From Streptomyces sp. NBC_00490 (lineage in GTDB: Bacteria > Actinomycetota > Actinomycetes > Streptomycetales > Streptomycetaceae): DNA of 64,000 nucleotides. A program made the translations under genes and the position numbers. Positions 25,239-35,113 of the stretch are shown piece after piece; the first letter of the stretch is position 1, and the number at the start of each line of letters is the position of its first letter. Below the pieces are notes generated by a model. The model saw only the letters and a program-made list of their open reading frames with translations. It was not told the origin of the DNA and did no database searches. Location: assembly GCF_036013645.1 (NCBI RefSeq), contig NZ_CP107869.1, forward strand, positions 3,286,001-3,350,000. The letters run 5' to 3'.

Positions 25239-27294
25239 GCTGCGGCGCTTCGGACGGGGGAAGCTGCCGCGGGCCGCGCTGGTCGCGCTGCTGGTGCTGC
25301 CCTTGCTCTACGGCGCCCTGTACCTGTGGTCGTTCTGGGATCCGTACGGCCGGCTGGACCGCATCCCCGTGGCGCTCGTGAACGACGACAAGGGGGCGAG
25401 CGCCGACGGGAAGAAGCTCGCGGCGGGCGACGACATCACCCGGGGGCTGCACGACAGCGACGTCTTCGAGTGGCATGAGGTGAGCGCAGCCGAGGCACGC
25501 GCGGGCGTGGAGGACGGCACGTACTACCTGTCGCTGACCGTGCCGACCGACTTCAGCGCGCGGATCGCGTCCAGCGCGGGCGACTCCCCCGAGACGGGAG
25601 CCCTCCAGGTGCGGACCAACGACGCGAACAACTACATCGTCGGGCAGATCTCGCGCACGGTCTTCAGCGAGGTGCGCCAGGCCGCGTCCACCAAGGCGTC
25701 ACGGTCCTTCCTGGACCGGATCTTCATCTCGTTCTCCGACATCCACGGCGCGACGGTCAAGGCCGCCAAGGGCGCCGACAAGCTCGAAGGCGGGCTCGGA
25801 AAGGCCGAGAAGGGGTCCAAGGACCTCGCCGACGGGCTGAAGGACGCCAAGAGCGGCAGCGGCAAGCTGGCCAAGGGGCTCAACAAGCTCGACAAGGGCG
25901 CGGGCGACCTGGAGGACGGTTCGCAGCAGGTCGCGGAGGGCACCCAGACGCTCGCCGACAAGGTCAACGGGGTCGCGGCGAAGGCGGGCCCGTTCCTGGA
26001 GGACAACGAGAAGACCATCGGTGACACCGCCCAGCTCGTCGCAGACTCCAGCAAGGCGATCCGCAAGCACCTGGACACCCTGGTGACGACGGCCCCCGTC
26101 GCCGCCAAGGGCGCCCGCACGGCCTCCGACACACTGGAGGAGATCCACCGGACGCGCTGCGAGAAGGCCGTACTGCCCGACGCGGCCTGCGCCGACCTGG
26201 AGAAGGCCAAGGACGCGGCCGCCGACGTGGCGACCATCGCCGACGACCTCAACACCCTCGTGGGCGACCAGGACGGCGACCTGAAGAAGCTCGACAAGAA
26301 CCTGGCGGCCCTGCAGAAGCAGGCCCAGGCGCTCGCCGACCGGGCGCCGCACCTCTCCGAGGACCTCGACGACGCCGTCTCCAAGGTCAACGCGTTGAAC
26401 AAGGGCGCGGGGAAGGTCGCCGCCGGCGCCAAGAAGCTGCACACGGGGCTCGGCACCGCCAGGACCGGTGCCGGTGACCTGGACGAGGGGGTCGGCAAGC
26501 TCAAGACCGGCGCCGCCGACCTGAACGGCGGCATGTACAAGCTGGTCGACGGCTCCGGGAAGCTCTCGGACGGGCTGCACGACGGCGCCGACCGGATCCC
26601 CGACTACGACAAGCGGGACCGCGACGATCGCACCGAGGTCATGGCCGACCCCGTCCAGCTGGTCTCCCGGGACATGCACAAGGCGCCCAACTACGGCACC
26701 GGGTTCGCCCCGTACTTCATCCCGCTGTCCCTGTGGGTGGGCGCGATGGTGGCGTACATGCTGATCGCACCGATGAACCGGCGCGCGCTCGCCGCGGGCG
26801 CCCCCGCCTGGCGGATCGCGCTGGCGGGCTGGCTGCCGGTGGTGGCGGTCGGGGTGCTCCAGACGGTGGCCCTGATGTCGGTGCTGCACTGGGCGGTCGG
26901 CCTGCAGATGGTGCGGGCGGCCGGCACGGTGGGCTTCCTGTTCCTGGTGACGGCGTGCTTCGCGGCGATCGTGCAGTGGCTGAACGCCCGCTTCGGGGCG
27001 GCGGGGCGGATCCTCGTCCTCGCCTTCCTGATGCTCCAGCTGACGTCCGCGGGCGGCACGTATCCCGTGCAGACCAGCCCGGGCTTCTTCAACGCGCTCC
27101 ACCCCTTCCTGCCGATGAGCTACGTCGTCGACGCGCTCCGCAGGCTGATCTCGGGCGGTGGTCTCGGTCCGGTCTGGCACGCGTGCGTGGTACTCGTCGC
27201 CTTCACCGCGGGCGCGCTCGCGCTGACCGCGCTGTCGGCCCGCCGCCGCCAGGTGTGGACGCTCGACCGGCTGCACCCGGAGCTGAGCCTGTGA
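25210..27294 (+). CDS. YhgE/Pip family membrane protein
   Basis: This 694-residue protein starts with a transmembrane helix (about 21-43) and the YhgE/Pip signature IPVALVNDDKGA. A long extracytoplasmic region (about 170-470) follows, made of repeats of KGADKLEGGLGKAEKG type predicted to form extended coiled coil. The last 200 residues hold about five or six transmembrane helices resembling an ABC-2 permease (LSLWVGAMVAYMLIAP onward). Relatives include phage infection protein, the EsaA type and MmpL-like exporters of unknown cargo. Overlap with the ATPase-like gene and a following tetR gene suggests an envelope or efflux system induced by a ligand. Confidence 0.9.
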   Translation: MRSPRLAALELRRFGRGKLPRAALVALLVLPLLYGALYLWSFWDPYGRLDRIPVALVNDDKGASADGKKLAAGDDITRGLHDSDVFEWHEVSAAEARAGVEDGTYYLSLTVPTDFSARIASSAGDSPETGALQVRTNDANNYIVGQISRTVFSEVRQAASTKASRSFLDRIFISFSDIHGATVKAAKGADKLEGGLGKAEKGSKDLADGLKDAKSGSGKLAKGLNKLDKGAGDLEDGSQQVAEGTQTLADKVNGVAAKAGPFLEDNEKTIGDTAQLVADSSKAIRKHLDTLVTTAPVAAKGARTASDTLEEIHRTRCEKAVLPDAACADLEKAKDAAADVATIADDLNTLVGDQDGDLKKLDKNLAALQKQAQALADRAPHLSEDLDDAVSKVNALNKGAGKVAAGAKKLHTGLGTARTGAGDLDEGVGKLKTGAADLNGGMYKLVDGSGKLSDGLHDGADRIPDYDKRDRDDRTEVMADPVQLVSRDMHKAPNYGTGFAPYFIPLSLWVGAMVAYMLIAPMNRRALAAGAPAWRIALAGWLPVVAVGVLQTVALMSVLHWAVGLQMVRAAGTVGFLFLVTACFAAIVQWLNARFGAAGRILVLAFLMLQLTSAGGTYPVQTSPGFFNALHPFLPMSYVVDALRRLISGGGLGPVWHACVVLVAFTAGALALTALSARRRQVWTLDRLHPELSL

Positions 27295-27338
27295 CCTCGA
27301 CGACCGCCGGATCCCCGGTTGCTGTGAGAATCGGGACC

Positions 27339-27956
27339 ATGGAAAGCAGCAGCGGCAGCACGCGCCGCGAGGCCACCCGGCAGAAGCTCTACGAGGCGGC
27401 CGTCACACTCATCGCGGAGCAGGGCTTCTCCGCCACCACCGTCGACGAGATCGCCGAGCGGGCCGGGGTGGCGAAGGGCACGGTCTACTACAACTTCGCG
27501 AGCAAGTCCGTCCTCTTCGAGGAGCTGCTGCGGCACGGTGTGGGACTGCTCACCGCCTCCCTGCGGGAGGCCGCGGAGCGGACGGCTCGGGAGGGCGGCA
27601 GCAAGACGGACGCCCTGGACGCGATGATCCGGGCCGGCCTGGTCTTCATCGACCGCTATCCGGCCTTCACCCAGCTGTACGTGGCCGAGCTCTGGCGCAC
27701 CAACCGGGCCTGGCAGTCCACGCTCCTGGTGGTCCGTCAGCAGGCGGTGGCGGTCGTCGAGGACGTCCTGCGCGAGGGCATCGCGAACGGCGAGTTCCAC
27801 GAGGCGATCGATGTCTCGCTGACCGCGTCCGCCCTGGTCGGCATGGTGCTGGTGGCGGCCCTGGACTGGAAGGCGTTCCAGGCGGAGCGCTCCCTGGACG
27901 ATGTGCACTCGGCGCTGTCACGGCTGCTGCAGGGACGGGTGAGCGGCCGGGGCTGA
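27339..27956 (+). CDS. TetR-family transcriptional regulator
   Basis: From ATG 27339 the product is 205 residues. The N-terminal helix-turn-helix is typical (LYEAAVTLIAEQGFSATTVDEIAERAGVAKGTVYYNFASKSVLFEEL), and the ligand-binding domain is all-helical. GAGAAT at 27326-27331 lies exactly 7 bases before this ATG, suggesting a leaderless start. A GTG at 27291 overlapping the preceding stop is an alternative giving 16 more residues. The probable target is the 32-base palindrome at 24427-24458. The ligand is unknown. Confidence 0.92.
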   Translation: MESSSGSTRREATRQKLYEAAVTLIAEQGFSATTVDEIAERAGVAKGTVYYNFASKSVLFEELLRHGVGLLTASLREAAERTAREGGSKTDALDAMIRAGLVFIDRYPAFTQLYVAELWRTNRAWQSTLLVVRQQAVAVVEDVLREGIANGEFHEAIDVSLTASALVGMVLVAALDWKAFQAERSLDDVHSALSRLLQGRVSGRG

Positions 27957-27987
27957 GCCGGCGGTACGCGCGCGTGGACAGACGAAA

Positions 27988-28037
27988 GCGCCGGTCCGCT
28001 GTGGCCGCGTCCCCCGCGGGCCACCTCGAACCGGCGC
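27988..28037 (+). terminator. Probable terminator of the YhgE/Pip-tetR operon
   Basis: Outer arms GCGCCGGT (27988-27995) and ACCGGCGC (28030-28037) enclose an inner pair GTGGCC (28001-28006) and GGCCAC (28019-28024). This gives a branched GC-rich stem about 32 bases after the tetR stop. The rest of 27957-28244 is C-rich and holds no supported gene. Confidence 0.55.
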
Positions 28038-28261
28038 CTTCTCGTGCTCCCCCGATTTCCCCCGTCGGGCCCCCCGTTCGGTCGTTCCCCGGGCCCCCGT
28101 GCCTCGCTCCCGCCGACCTCCGCCGGCGGAAGGAGCGGATCCGGGGCGGCTCCGCTCCGGCGCCCCGTGTCGCCGGTGCCGAGCCGTTCCCCTTCTCCGT
28201 GCTCCCACTCTCTCGTCCGCGCAGGTCGGCCCCCATCCGCGCGCGTACTCATCTCGCCCCC

Positions 28262-28325
28262 TGAGTACGGATACTCACACCTGCGTACTCAGGCCCACCT
28301 CACTCCGTTGCCGAGTGGTTACGAT
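28262..28325 (+). promoter_or_regulatory. DUF4126 promoter with TGAGTA/TACTCA repeats
   Basis: TACGAT at 28320-28325 is a -10-like element exactly 7 bases before the GTG at 28333. Upstream lies the inverted repeat TGAGTA-4-TACTCA (28262-28277). The same left arm also pairs with a second GTACTCAG at 28285-28292 (partner CTGAGTAC at 28261-28268), and a further GTACTCA is at 28245-28251. The cluster looks like a regulator-binding region. I do not recognise the regulator. Confidence 0.55.
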
Positions 28326-28332
28326 CGCCTCC

Positions 28333-28950
28333 GTGTCGGTACTCCCTCTCGTCTTCACCAGCGGCTGGGCCAGCGGAATCAACGCGTACGCCGTCGTGCT
28401 GCTGCTCGGCCTCTTCGGCGCGACCGGGCTGAGCGACGACGTCCCCGAGACGCTCCAGCGCCCCGAGGTCCTCATCACCGCCGGCGTGCTGTTCCTGTGC
28501 GAGGCGGTCGCGGACAAGATCCCGTACGTCGACTCGGCGTGGGACTCGGTCCACACGCTGATCCGCCCTGCCGCGGGCGCCTGGATCGGTGCGGTGCTCG
28601 CCGGGCAGAGCGGTTCGCTCAACGACGCCGTCGCGGGTGTGGTCGGCGGTTCGACGGCGCTGGCCAGCCATGCCGTCAAGGCGGGGACGCGGATGGCGGT
28701 CAACTCCTCGCCCGAGCCGTTCAGCAACGTGATCGTGAGCCTGGCCGAGGATCTCGGGGTCGCCGGGATCGTCACCTTCGCCATATTCCACCCGGTGGCG
28801 GCGGCGAGCATCGCGGCCGTACTGCTGGTCGGCGGCCTGGTGATACTCGTCTTCCTGATCTCCCGGATCCGCCGGTTCCTGCGCCGCCGGGCGCAACGCC
28901 GCGAGGAGAGACGGCTCGCGGGGCGGACGGGGCATCCACCGGGCTGGTGA
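28333..28950 (+). CDS. DUF4126 family membrane protein
   Basis: From GTG 28333 the product is 205 residues beginning VSVLPLVFTSGWASGINAY, which is the DUF4126 signature. About five transmembrane helices follow, then an Arg-rich cytoplasmic tail (RIRRFLRRRAQRREERR). The frame is open upstream, but TACGAT-7-GTG favours this leaderless start. The family is widespread and of unknown function. The gene stands alone, with the flavoprotein gene starting 66 bases downstream from its own -10 element. Confidence 0.85.
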   Translation: MSVLPLVFTSGWASGINAYAVVLLLGLFGATGLSDDVPETLQRPEVLITAGVLFLCEAVADKIPYVDSAWDSVHTLIRPAAGAWIGAVLAGQSGSLNDAVAGVVGGSTALASHAVKAGTRMAVNSSPEPFSNVIVSLAEDLGVAGIVTFAIFHPVAAASIAAVLLVGGLVILVFLISRIRRFLRRRAQRREERRLAGRTGHPPGW

Positions 28951-29016
28951 CCCCCGGCGGTCCTCCGAGGGCGCCCGCGGCCGGGGCTGTCAGTGGTGGC
29001 CGATAAAGTCGCGGGC

Positions 29017-30531
29017 ATGGCACGGATTGCGGTGATCGGCGCCGGGATGGGCGCGATGGCGACCGCTGCCCGGCTGGCCGTCGCGGGCCACCGGGTGGCG
29101 GTGTACGAGCGTACGGAGACGTACGGCGGTGCGGTGCGCCGCCTCGAGCGCGACGGCTTCGCCTTCGACACCGGACCGGGGCTGCTCACCCTTCCCGCGG
29201 TCTACCGCGATCTGTTCGTCAAGACCGGCAAGGAGCCGCTGGAGTCGGTCGTCGAGCTGGTCCAGGTCGACCCGTCCACGCGGCACGTCTTCGCGGACGG
29301 CACGGAGGTCAGTCTGCCGAACGCCTCCCGTGCGGGTGTCGTCTCGGCGCTGGACGAGGCGCTCGGCTCCGACGCGGGCGCCCGCTGGGGCGACTTCCTG
29401 GTCCGGGCCCGCGAGGCCTGGGACCGCACCCGCAGACCGCTCCTGGAGGAGCCGCTCTGGCCGAACTGGTCGGTGCTGGCCGACCGCGAGCCCTATCCGT
29501 CGGTCCCCCACAAGAAGCTGCTCCGCACCCGCCGGGCCGGCACGCTCGCCGAGGTCGGCGCCTGGGAACTGCGTGACCCGAGGCTCGTCGCCCTGTTGGA
29601 GAGCCACGCCCTCGCGTACGGCCTGGACCCGCGCGTCGCCCCGGCGAGCGCGGCGGTGCTGCCGTACATGGAGCACGCCTTCGGCACCTGGTATGTCCGC
29701 GGCGGCATACGGGAGTTGGCGCGCGCGGTGTACGAGCGGTGTGTGGCGCGCAGGGTGGAGTTCCACTTCGGTGCCGAGGTCACCGGGGTGCTGGAGAAGG
29801 ACGGCCGGGCGGCGGGACTCGAACTGGCCGACGGGGCGGTGGTGGAGGCGGACTTCGTCGTCGCCGGTGTCGCACCCGATGTGCTGAGCCGCTGTGTGCG
29901 GGGCACCGCGGTGCGGGAGGCCGGTGCGGTTCCTCCGCAGCGCGGGCTGCCGAGCCGTTTGACGGTGCTGCTGGCGCTGCGCGGCGGGCGCCCGGAGGGG
30001 GCGGCGCACCGGACGGTCGTGCACGCGGCGGACCGGGAGCGGGAGCTGGACCTGCTGTTCGGCGCGTCCTGGGGGCTCGACGCACGCCCCACGCTCACCG
30101 TGCTGCGCCCCGACGACCCGGGTGTGGTCCCGGGCCCGGACCAGGAGGCGATCACCCTCACCGCCACCGTGCCCGCCGACGCCGGCCGGGAGCGGCCGGT
30201 ATCCGAGGTCTTCGACGATCACGCGGACTCGTTGATCACCGCCGCCGAGCGTGCCGTACCGGATCTGCGCGAGCGCCTTCTGTGGCACGAGGTGCGGGTC
30301 CCGGCCGACATCGCGGTGGCGACCGGCGCGGAGGGAGGCGCGGTTCCCGCCCCGGCTCTCGCCGCGGCCGGAGGCCGCCTGCTGCACCCAGCGAACACCA
30401 CGGGGCTGCCCGGTCTGTTCACCGTGGGCGGCTGGTCCCACCCGGGCGGCGGCCTGCCGCACGCCGGCATGTCGGGCGCGCTGGTGGCGGGGCTGATCGT
30501 GGAGGGTCCGGAGTTCCGGGGCTCGCGGTGA
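29017..30531 (+). CDS. Phytoene-desaturase-like FAD oxidoreductase
   Basis: This 504-residue flavoprotein has the N-terminal dinucleotide fold IAVIGAGMGAMATAARLAVAGHRVAVYE, the GGAVRRLERDGFAFDTGPGLLTLP motif of CrtI-type enzymes, and the C-terminal FAD motif LPGLFTVGGWSHPGGGLPHAGMSGALVAGLI. It therefore belongs to the carotenoid desaturase/isomerase superfamily. No other carotenoid gene is nearby, so the substrate is unknown. ATG 29017 is preceded at exactly 7 bases by TAAAGT (29004-29009), indicating a leaderless transcript. The open codons 28993-29016 are probably not translated. Confidence 0.88.
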   Translation: MARIAVIGAGMGAMATAARLAVAGHRVAVYERTETYGGAVRRLERDGFAFDTGPGLLTLPAVYRDLFVKTGKEPLESVVELVQVDPSTRHVFADGTEVSLPNASRAGVVSALDEALGSDAGARWGDFLVRAREAWDRTRRPLLEEPLWPNWSVLADREPYPSVPHKKLLRTRRAGTLAEVGAWELRDPRLVALLESHALAYGLDPRVAPASAAVLPYMEHAFGTWYVRGGIRELARAVYERCVARRVEFHFGAEVTGVLEKDGRAAGLELADGAVVEADFVVAGVAPDVLSRCVRGTAVREAGAVPPQRGLPSRLTVLLALRGGRPEGAAHRTVVHAADRERELDLLFGASWGLDARPTLTVLRPDDPGVVPGPDQEAITLTATVPADAGRERPVSEVFDDHADSLITAAERAVPDLRERLLWHEVRVPADIAVATGAEGGAVPAPALAAAGGRLLHPANTTGLPGLFTVGGWSHPGGGLPHAGMSGALVAGLIVEGPEFRGSR

Positions 30532-30538
30532 CCGCTGG

Positions 30539-31483
30539 TCAGAAGCGGTACTGCTCGTCGTAGCCGTTGTTCTGCTGGCCGTTGTTCTGCTGGCCGTCGC
30601 CCTGGTAGGGGTACTGCTGCTCCTGCGGGAGTTCGCCGCCGTAGGTCTCGTCGGTGCGCTGCTGCGGGACCCACACACCGCCGGCCGGGGTCTCGCCGTA
30701 GGTGGGGTTGCCGTACTGGTCCTGGCCGTAGGCCTGCTGGCCGTACTGCTGCTGGCCGCCGTAGGAGGTGTCGTAGCCGCCGTAGGTCTGGGTGCCGATG
30801 TACGGGTCGGAGTAGGCGGCGTACTGCTGCTGTCCGGCCATGTCGTAGCCGTACTGCTGCTGGTCGTAGCCGGTGTAGCCGTCGTAGCCGTAGTTCTGGT
30901 CGGCGCCCTGGGCGGCCGTCGCGTACTGGTCCTGGGTCTGTCCCTGACCGGCGTACGTGCCGTCGTTGTTGTATATGCCGTAGGAGCCGGTGTCGTCGGG
31001 CATCGGCTGCGGCTCGTAGACCTCGGCGGCCGCGGGACGGGCGGGCGTGAAGACGTCGTCGCGGTCGTAGTCGTCCTGGCCGTAACCGGACGCGCTCGGG
31101 ACGTAGTTGCCCTCGTCGCCGTAGGCGGCGTCCGTCGCCTCGAGGTCGGAGACCTCCAGGGTCGGCTCGTCACGGCCGCGTTCGCGGCGGCCGCCGCGCT
31201 TGCCGCCGACCAGGCCGCCCAGGGCCTCCGGCGGATTGACCGCCCAGCCCTGCTCGAAGCCGCGGCGGAAGGAGAGGGTGACGTAGGTCTGGCCGACCGC
31301 GAAGGCGATGGCGCCCAGTCCGATGACGATCACCGACGGGATGAGCACACCGAGTACGACGCCCACGAAGCCGGCGAAGGCGAGCAGTCGCCAGCGGAGC
31401 CGCGCCTTGTACTGCAGCAGCACCTCGCCCAGCAACCACAGCGCGACGATTCCGAACGCGATGTAGAGGACCGTCCAGCCCAT
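30539..31483 (-). CDS. Membrane protein with Tyr/Gln/Gly-rich tail
   Basis: This 314-residue protein has about three transmembrane helices in the first 70 residues, a short basic region (GGKRGGRRERGRDE), an acidic stretch, and then about 180 residues made mostly of Tyr, Gln, Gly, Asp and Asn. The tail has repeats such as QQYGYD, GGYDTSYGGQQQYGQ and NNGQQNNGYDEQYRF. Such composition is typical of disordered, prion-like segments that can condense. The head resembles a small actinobacterial membrane family with no function. It is convergent with the flavoprotein gene, and metF lies beyond its start on the same strand. Confidence 0.8.
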   Translation of the reverse strand: MGWTVLYIAFGIVALWLLGEVLLQYKARLRWRLLAFAGFVGVVLGVLIPSVIVIGLGAIAFAVGQTYVTLSFRRGFEQGWAVNPPEALGGLVGGKRGGRRERGRDEPTLEVSDLEATDAAYGDEGNYVPSASGYGQDDYDRDDVFTPARPAAAEVYEPQPMPDDTGSYGIYNNDGTYAGQGQTQDQYATAAQGADQNYGYDGYTGYDQQQYGYDMAGQQQYAAYSDPYIGTQTYGGYDTSYGGQQQYGQQAYGQDQYGNPTYGETPAGGVWVPQQRTDETYGGELPQEQQYPYQGDGQQNNGQQNNGYDEQYRF

Positions 31484-31539
31484 GTACGCCCCTCTCCCAG
31501 TGACCGCTACGCAGTGTGTCGTATATCCGTGCGGCCGGT

Positions 31540-32472
<933 letters not shown>

Positions 32473-32561
32473 TTAGCCAGGGGGCAGCGGTCACCCAACC
32501 GGATCCGGGAAATTTGCCCGGTTTGTCGACTTGTTGTCCACCCTTCGGACACCGGGGCCCG

Positions 32562-33242
32562 TCACGCCGGGTCCCTGAGCCTCTTCGCGAACTCCGCCGC
32601 GGCCGCTCCCGGGTCGTCCGCGTCCGTGACGGCCCGTACGACGACGACCCGGCGGGCGCCCGCCTCCAGCACCTGGTCGAGGTTGGCGAGGTCGATGCCG
32701 CCGATGGCGAACCAGGGGCGGTCGGTGCCGAGGGAAGCGGTGTACCGGACCAGGTCGAGGCCGGGTGCGTGGCGGCCGGGCTTGGTCGGGGTCGGCCAGC
32801 ACGGGCCGGTGCAGAAGTAGTCCACGCCGTCCTGGACGGCGGCCGCGGCGGCCTCGGCCTCGGAGTGCGTGGAGCGGCCGACGAGGATGTCGTCGCCGAG
32901 GATCGCGCGGGCCGCGGGGACCGGGAGGTCACCCTGGCCGAGGTGCAGGACGGCGGGCGGCCAGGGATGGGCGGCCCGGACCGCGTGCGCCACGTCGGCG
33001 CGGTCGTTCACCGAGAGGACCTTGCCGTACCTGTGGCACTTGTCGGCGAACAGCTCCAGCCAGGCCAGTTCCTCGTCCGCCTCCAGGGTCTTGTCGCGGA
33101 GCTGGATGAAGTCGACGCCGTTCGCCAGGACCGCGTCCAGGAACTCGGACAGGTCGCCCTGCTTCTTGCGGGCGTCCGTGCAGAGATAGAGCCGGGCGTC
33201 GGCCAGCCGGGCGCGGGCGTCGGTGTCGGACGTGACGGGCAT
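32562..33242 (-). CDS. thiE: ThiE thiamine phosphate synthase
   Basis: ThiE joins hydroxymethylpyrimidine diphosphate to the thiazole phosphate, forming thiamine phosphate. The 226-residue TIM barrel shows [35 protein letters not shown], the diphosphate-binding [51 protein letters not shown], and [27 protein letters not shown]. The start follows GGGGGA at 5 bases. No TPP riboswitch is visible in the 200 bases upstream, unlike thiOSG 2.4 kb away. It therefore seems to be controlled separately. Confidence 0.96.
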   Translation of the reverse strand: MPVTSDTDARARLADARLYLCTDARKKQGDLSEFLDAVLANGVDFIQLRDKTLEADEELAWLELFADKCHRYGKVLSVNDRADVAHAVRAAHPWPPAVLHLGQGDLPVPAARAILGDDILVGRSTHSEAEAAAAAVQDGVDYFCTGPCWPTPTKPGRHAPGLDLVRYTASLGTDRPWFAIGGIDLANLDQVLEAGARRVVVVRAVTDADDPGAAAAEFAKRLRDPA

Positions 33243-33378
33243 GGGTGTCCCCCGATGTCGGTGCGTACGGGCCGCGGGCCGGTGCGGTCGACCTGGGCGG
33301 GCCGGGCGTAGTGAACCACAGGGACGGCTCCCGGCCCATGCCCGGGCCTCAGGTGCGACGGGCGGGTCCGCCCCACGT

Positions 33379-33412
33379 CCTGGCGACGAACCCGCAGGTC
33401 ATCGTCGCCAGG
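33379..33412. terminator. 11-bp hairpin between the Rv2175c-like gene and thiE
   Basis: Arms CCTGGCGACGA (33379-33389) and TCGTCGCCAGG (33402-33412) pair perfectly around a 12-base loop. The hairpin is 30 bases past the stop of the minus-strand DNA-binding protein gene and is its probable terminator. The rest of 33243-33442 holds no gene. Confidence 0.7.
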
Positions 33413-33442
33413 TGTGGGACACGTCCGGTCGGCCGTACCGGG

Positions 33443-33814
33443 TCAGACGGCGAGCGCCTGGGCCCTGCGCTTCACCTCCGTGCCGCGGTTCTCGCTCAGC
33501 GCCTGGGCGGGGGTCCCGGGCAGGCTGTCGTCGGGGGTGAAGAGCCACTCCAGCATCTCTTCGTCGGAGAAGCCGTCGTCCCTCAGAAGCGTCAGGGTCC
33601 CGGCGAGGCCCTTGACGACCTTCTGCTCGACCCCGTCGATGAAGGCGGCGGGGACGTGCAGTGCGCGGTTCTCACCACGGCGTACGGCGATGAGCTGGCC
33701 GTCCTTGACCAGCTGGCGCGCACGCGTCACCTCGACATCGAGGATTTCCGCGATGTCGGGGAGGGTGAGCCAGGCGGGGACGAGAGCATCGATCTTTGCG
33801 TCAATCTCGGTCAC
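33443..33814 (-). CDS. Rv2175c-family DNA-binding protein
   Basis: From GTG 33814 the product is 123 residues. A winged-helix or excisionase-like DNA-binding domain (LVPAWLTLPDIAEILDVEVTRARQLVKDGQLIAVRRGENRALHVPAAFI) is followed by the Rv2175c C-terminal domain (KGLAGTLTLLRDDGFSDEEMLEWLFTPDDSLPG). In Mycobacterium tuberculosis Rv2175c is a substrate of the adjacent kinase PknL. A Ser/Thr kinase gene lies 4 kb away here, so the pairing may be conserved. The frame is open further upstream within the flavin reductase gene, but that part is not family-like. DNA target and role are unknown. Confidence 0.85.
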   Translation of the reverse strand: MTEIDAKIDALVPAWLTLPDIAEILDVEVTRARQLVKDGQLIAVRRGENRALHVPAAFIDGVEQKVVKGLAGTLTLLRDDGFSDEEMLEWLFTPDDSLPGTPAQALSENRGTEVKRRAQALAV

Positions 33815-33879
33815 GGCATCAAGCCTGCCATCCCGCACTGACAGTCGGAAGCCAGACCCCCGCGACCTGGGCTTTCGGA

Positions 33880-35097
33880 CTACGCCGTGGCCGCCTTCAA
33901 CGGCCTCGCCGGGTCCGCCAGCAGCTCCGGGTCCAGCTCCGGCCCCGCCTCGATCAGCCGCCGCCCCTGTGCCAGGTCCCGGGGCCGGCCCACCGCCAGC
34001 AGGGCGATGAGGCGGTTCTCGCGCAGCCAGCAGACCGTCCAGGCCGGTCCGGACGGGTCGCCGCGCCACAGGACCGTGTCGGCGGAGGTGTGGTGGCCGA
34101 CGTACTGGACGAAGCGGCCGAACTGCTCGGACCAGAAGTACGGCACGGGGTCGTAGACCGCGGGCGTCTCGCCGATGATGTTGGCCGCCACCGCGCGCGG
34201 ACCCTGGAGGGCGTTGTCCCAGTGGTGGACCAGCAGCCGCTCGCCGTACCGTCCCGAGGGGAAGGACGCGCAGTCGCCGACCGCGTAGACGTCCGGCGCG
34301 GAGGTGCGCAGGTGGTCGTCGGCCACCACCTCGCCGTGCGCGCCGAGCTCGATGCCCGACCCGGCCAGCCAGAGCGTGGCGGGACGGGCGCCGATGCCGA
34401 CCACGACGGCGTCCGCGGGCAGCCGGGTGCCGTCGTCCAGGAGGACCTCGCCGGGCCGCACCCGCTCCACGCGCGCGTGGGTGCGCAGCACGGCACCGGC
34501 GTCGGCGTACCAGGACGACATCGGCGCGGCCACCTCCGCGGGCAGCGCCCCCGCGAGCGGCCGCTCGGCGGCCTCCACGACCGTCACCGCGCAGCCCGCC
34601 TCGCGCGCGGCGGTGGCGAACTCGGCGCCGATCCAACCCGCGCCGACCACCACGATGTCGTGCTGCCGGGCGAGTACGGGCCGCAGCCGCTCGGCGTCGT
34701 CCAGGGTGCGCAGCAGATGCACGCCGGGGACGCCCTCCGCGCCGGGCAGCCGGATCGGTTCGGCACCGGTGGCGAGGACCAGGACGTCGTACGGCACGGG
34801 CCCGCACTCGGTGTCCAGTTCGTGCTCGGCGGGGCGGACGCCCAGCACCTCGCGGCCCAGCTCCAGTTGGATGCCGAGCGCCTCGAAGTCGACGTCGAAG
34901 GCGGAACCCTCGGCCTTGCCGAGCAGTACGGCCTTCGACAGCGGCGGCCGGTCGTACGGCTGATGCGGCTCCGCGCCGATCAGGGTCACGGTGCCGGTGA
35001 AACCCTGTTCGCGCAGGGCCACCGCGGTCTGTACGCCGGCCATGCCCGCGCCGACCACGACCACGCGCCGCTGAGACTGCTCCGTCTGCTCGCTCAC
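33880..35097 (-). CDS. FAD-dependent ferredoxin-reductase-like oxidoreductase
   Basis: This 405-residue flavoprotein has an N-terminal FAD fold (RRVVVVGAGMAGVQTAVALREQGFTGTVTLIGAE), a second NAD(P) fold (DIVVVGAGWIGAEFATAAREAGCAVTVVEAAERPL), and the FAD-contact motif TSAPDVYAVGDCASFPS. A C-terminal reductase domain with LRENRLIALLAVGRPRDL completes it. It resembles ferredoxin or rubredoxin reductases of oxygenase systems, but no oxygenase or ferredoxin is adjacent. The start is GTG 35097, with TATGGT 6 bases upstream on the same strand and a perfect palindrome just before that. The gene before it ends only 32 bases away. Confidence 0.9.
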   Translation of the reverse strand: MSEQTEQSQRRVVVVGAGMAGVQTAVALREQGFTGTVTLIGAEPHQPYDRPPLSKAVLLGKAEGSAFDVDFEALGIQLELGREVLGVRPAEHELDTECGPVPYDVLVLATGAEPIRLPGAEGVPGVHLLRTLDDAERLRPVLARQHDIVVVGAGWIGAEFATAAREAGCAVTVVEAAERPLAGALPAEVAAPMSSWYADAGAVLRTHARVERVRPGEVLLDDGTRLPADAVVVGIGARPATLWLAGSGIELGAHGEVVADDHLRTSAPDVYAVGDCASFPSGRYGERLLVHHWDNALQGPRAVAANIIGETPAVYDPVPYFWSEQFGRFVQYVGHHTSADTVLWRGDPSGPAWTVCWLRENRLIALLAVGRPRDLAQGRRLIEAGPELDPELLADPARPLKAATA

Positions 35098-35113
35098 CGG
35101 ATCACCATAGACA

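Noticed and set aside
33243..33442. Possible second TPP riboswitch before thiE
   Set aside because: No CTGAGA or ACCTGATCTGG-type segment is present on the minus strand. The only structure is a terminator hairpin.
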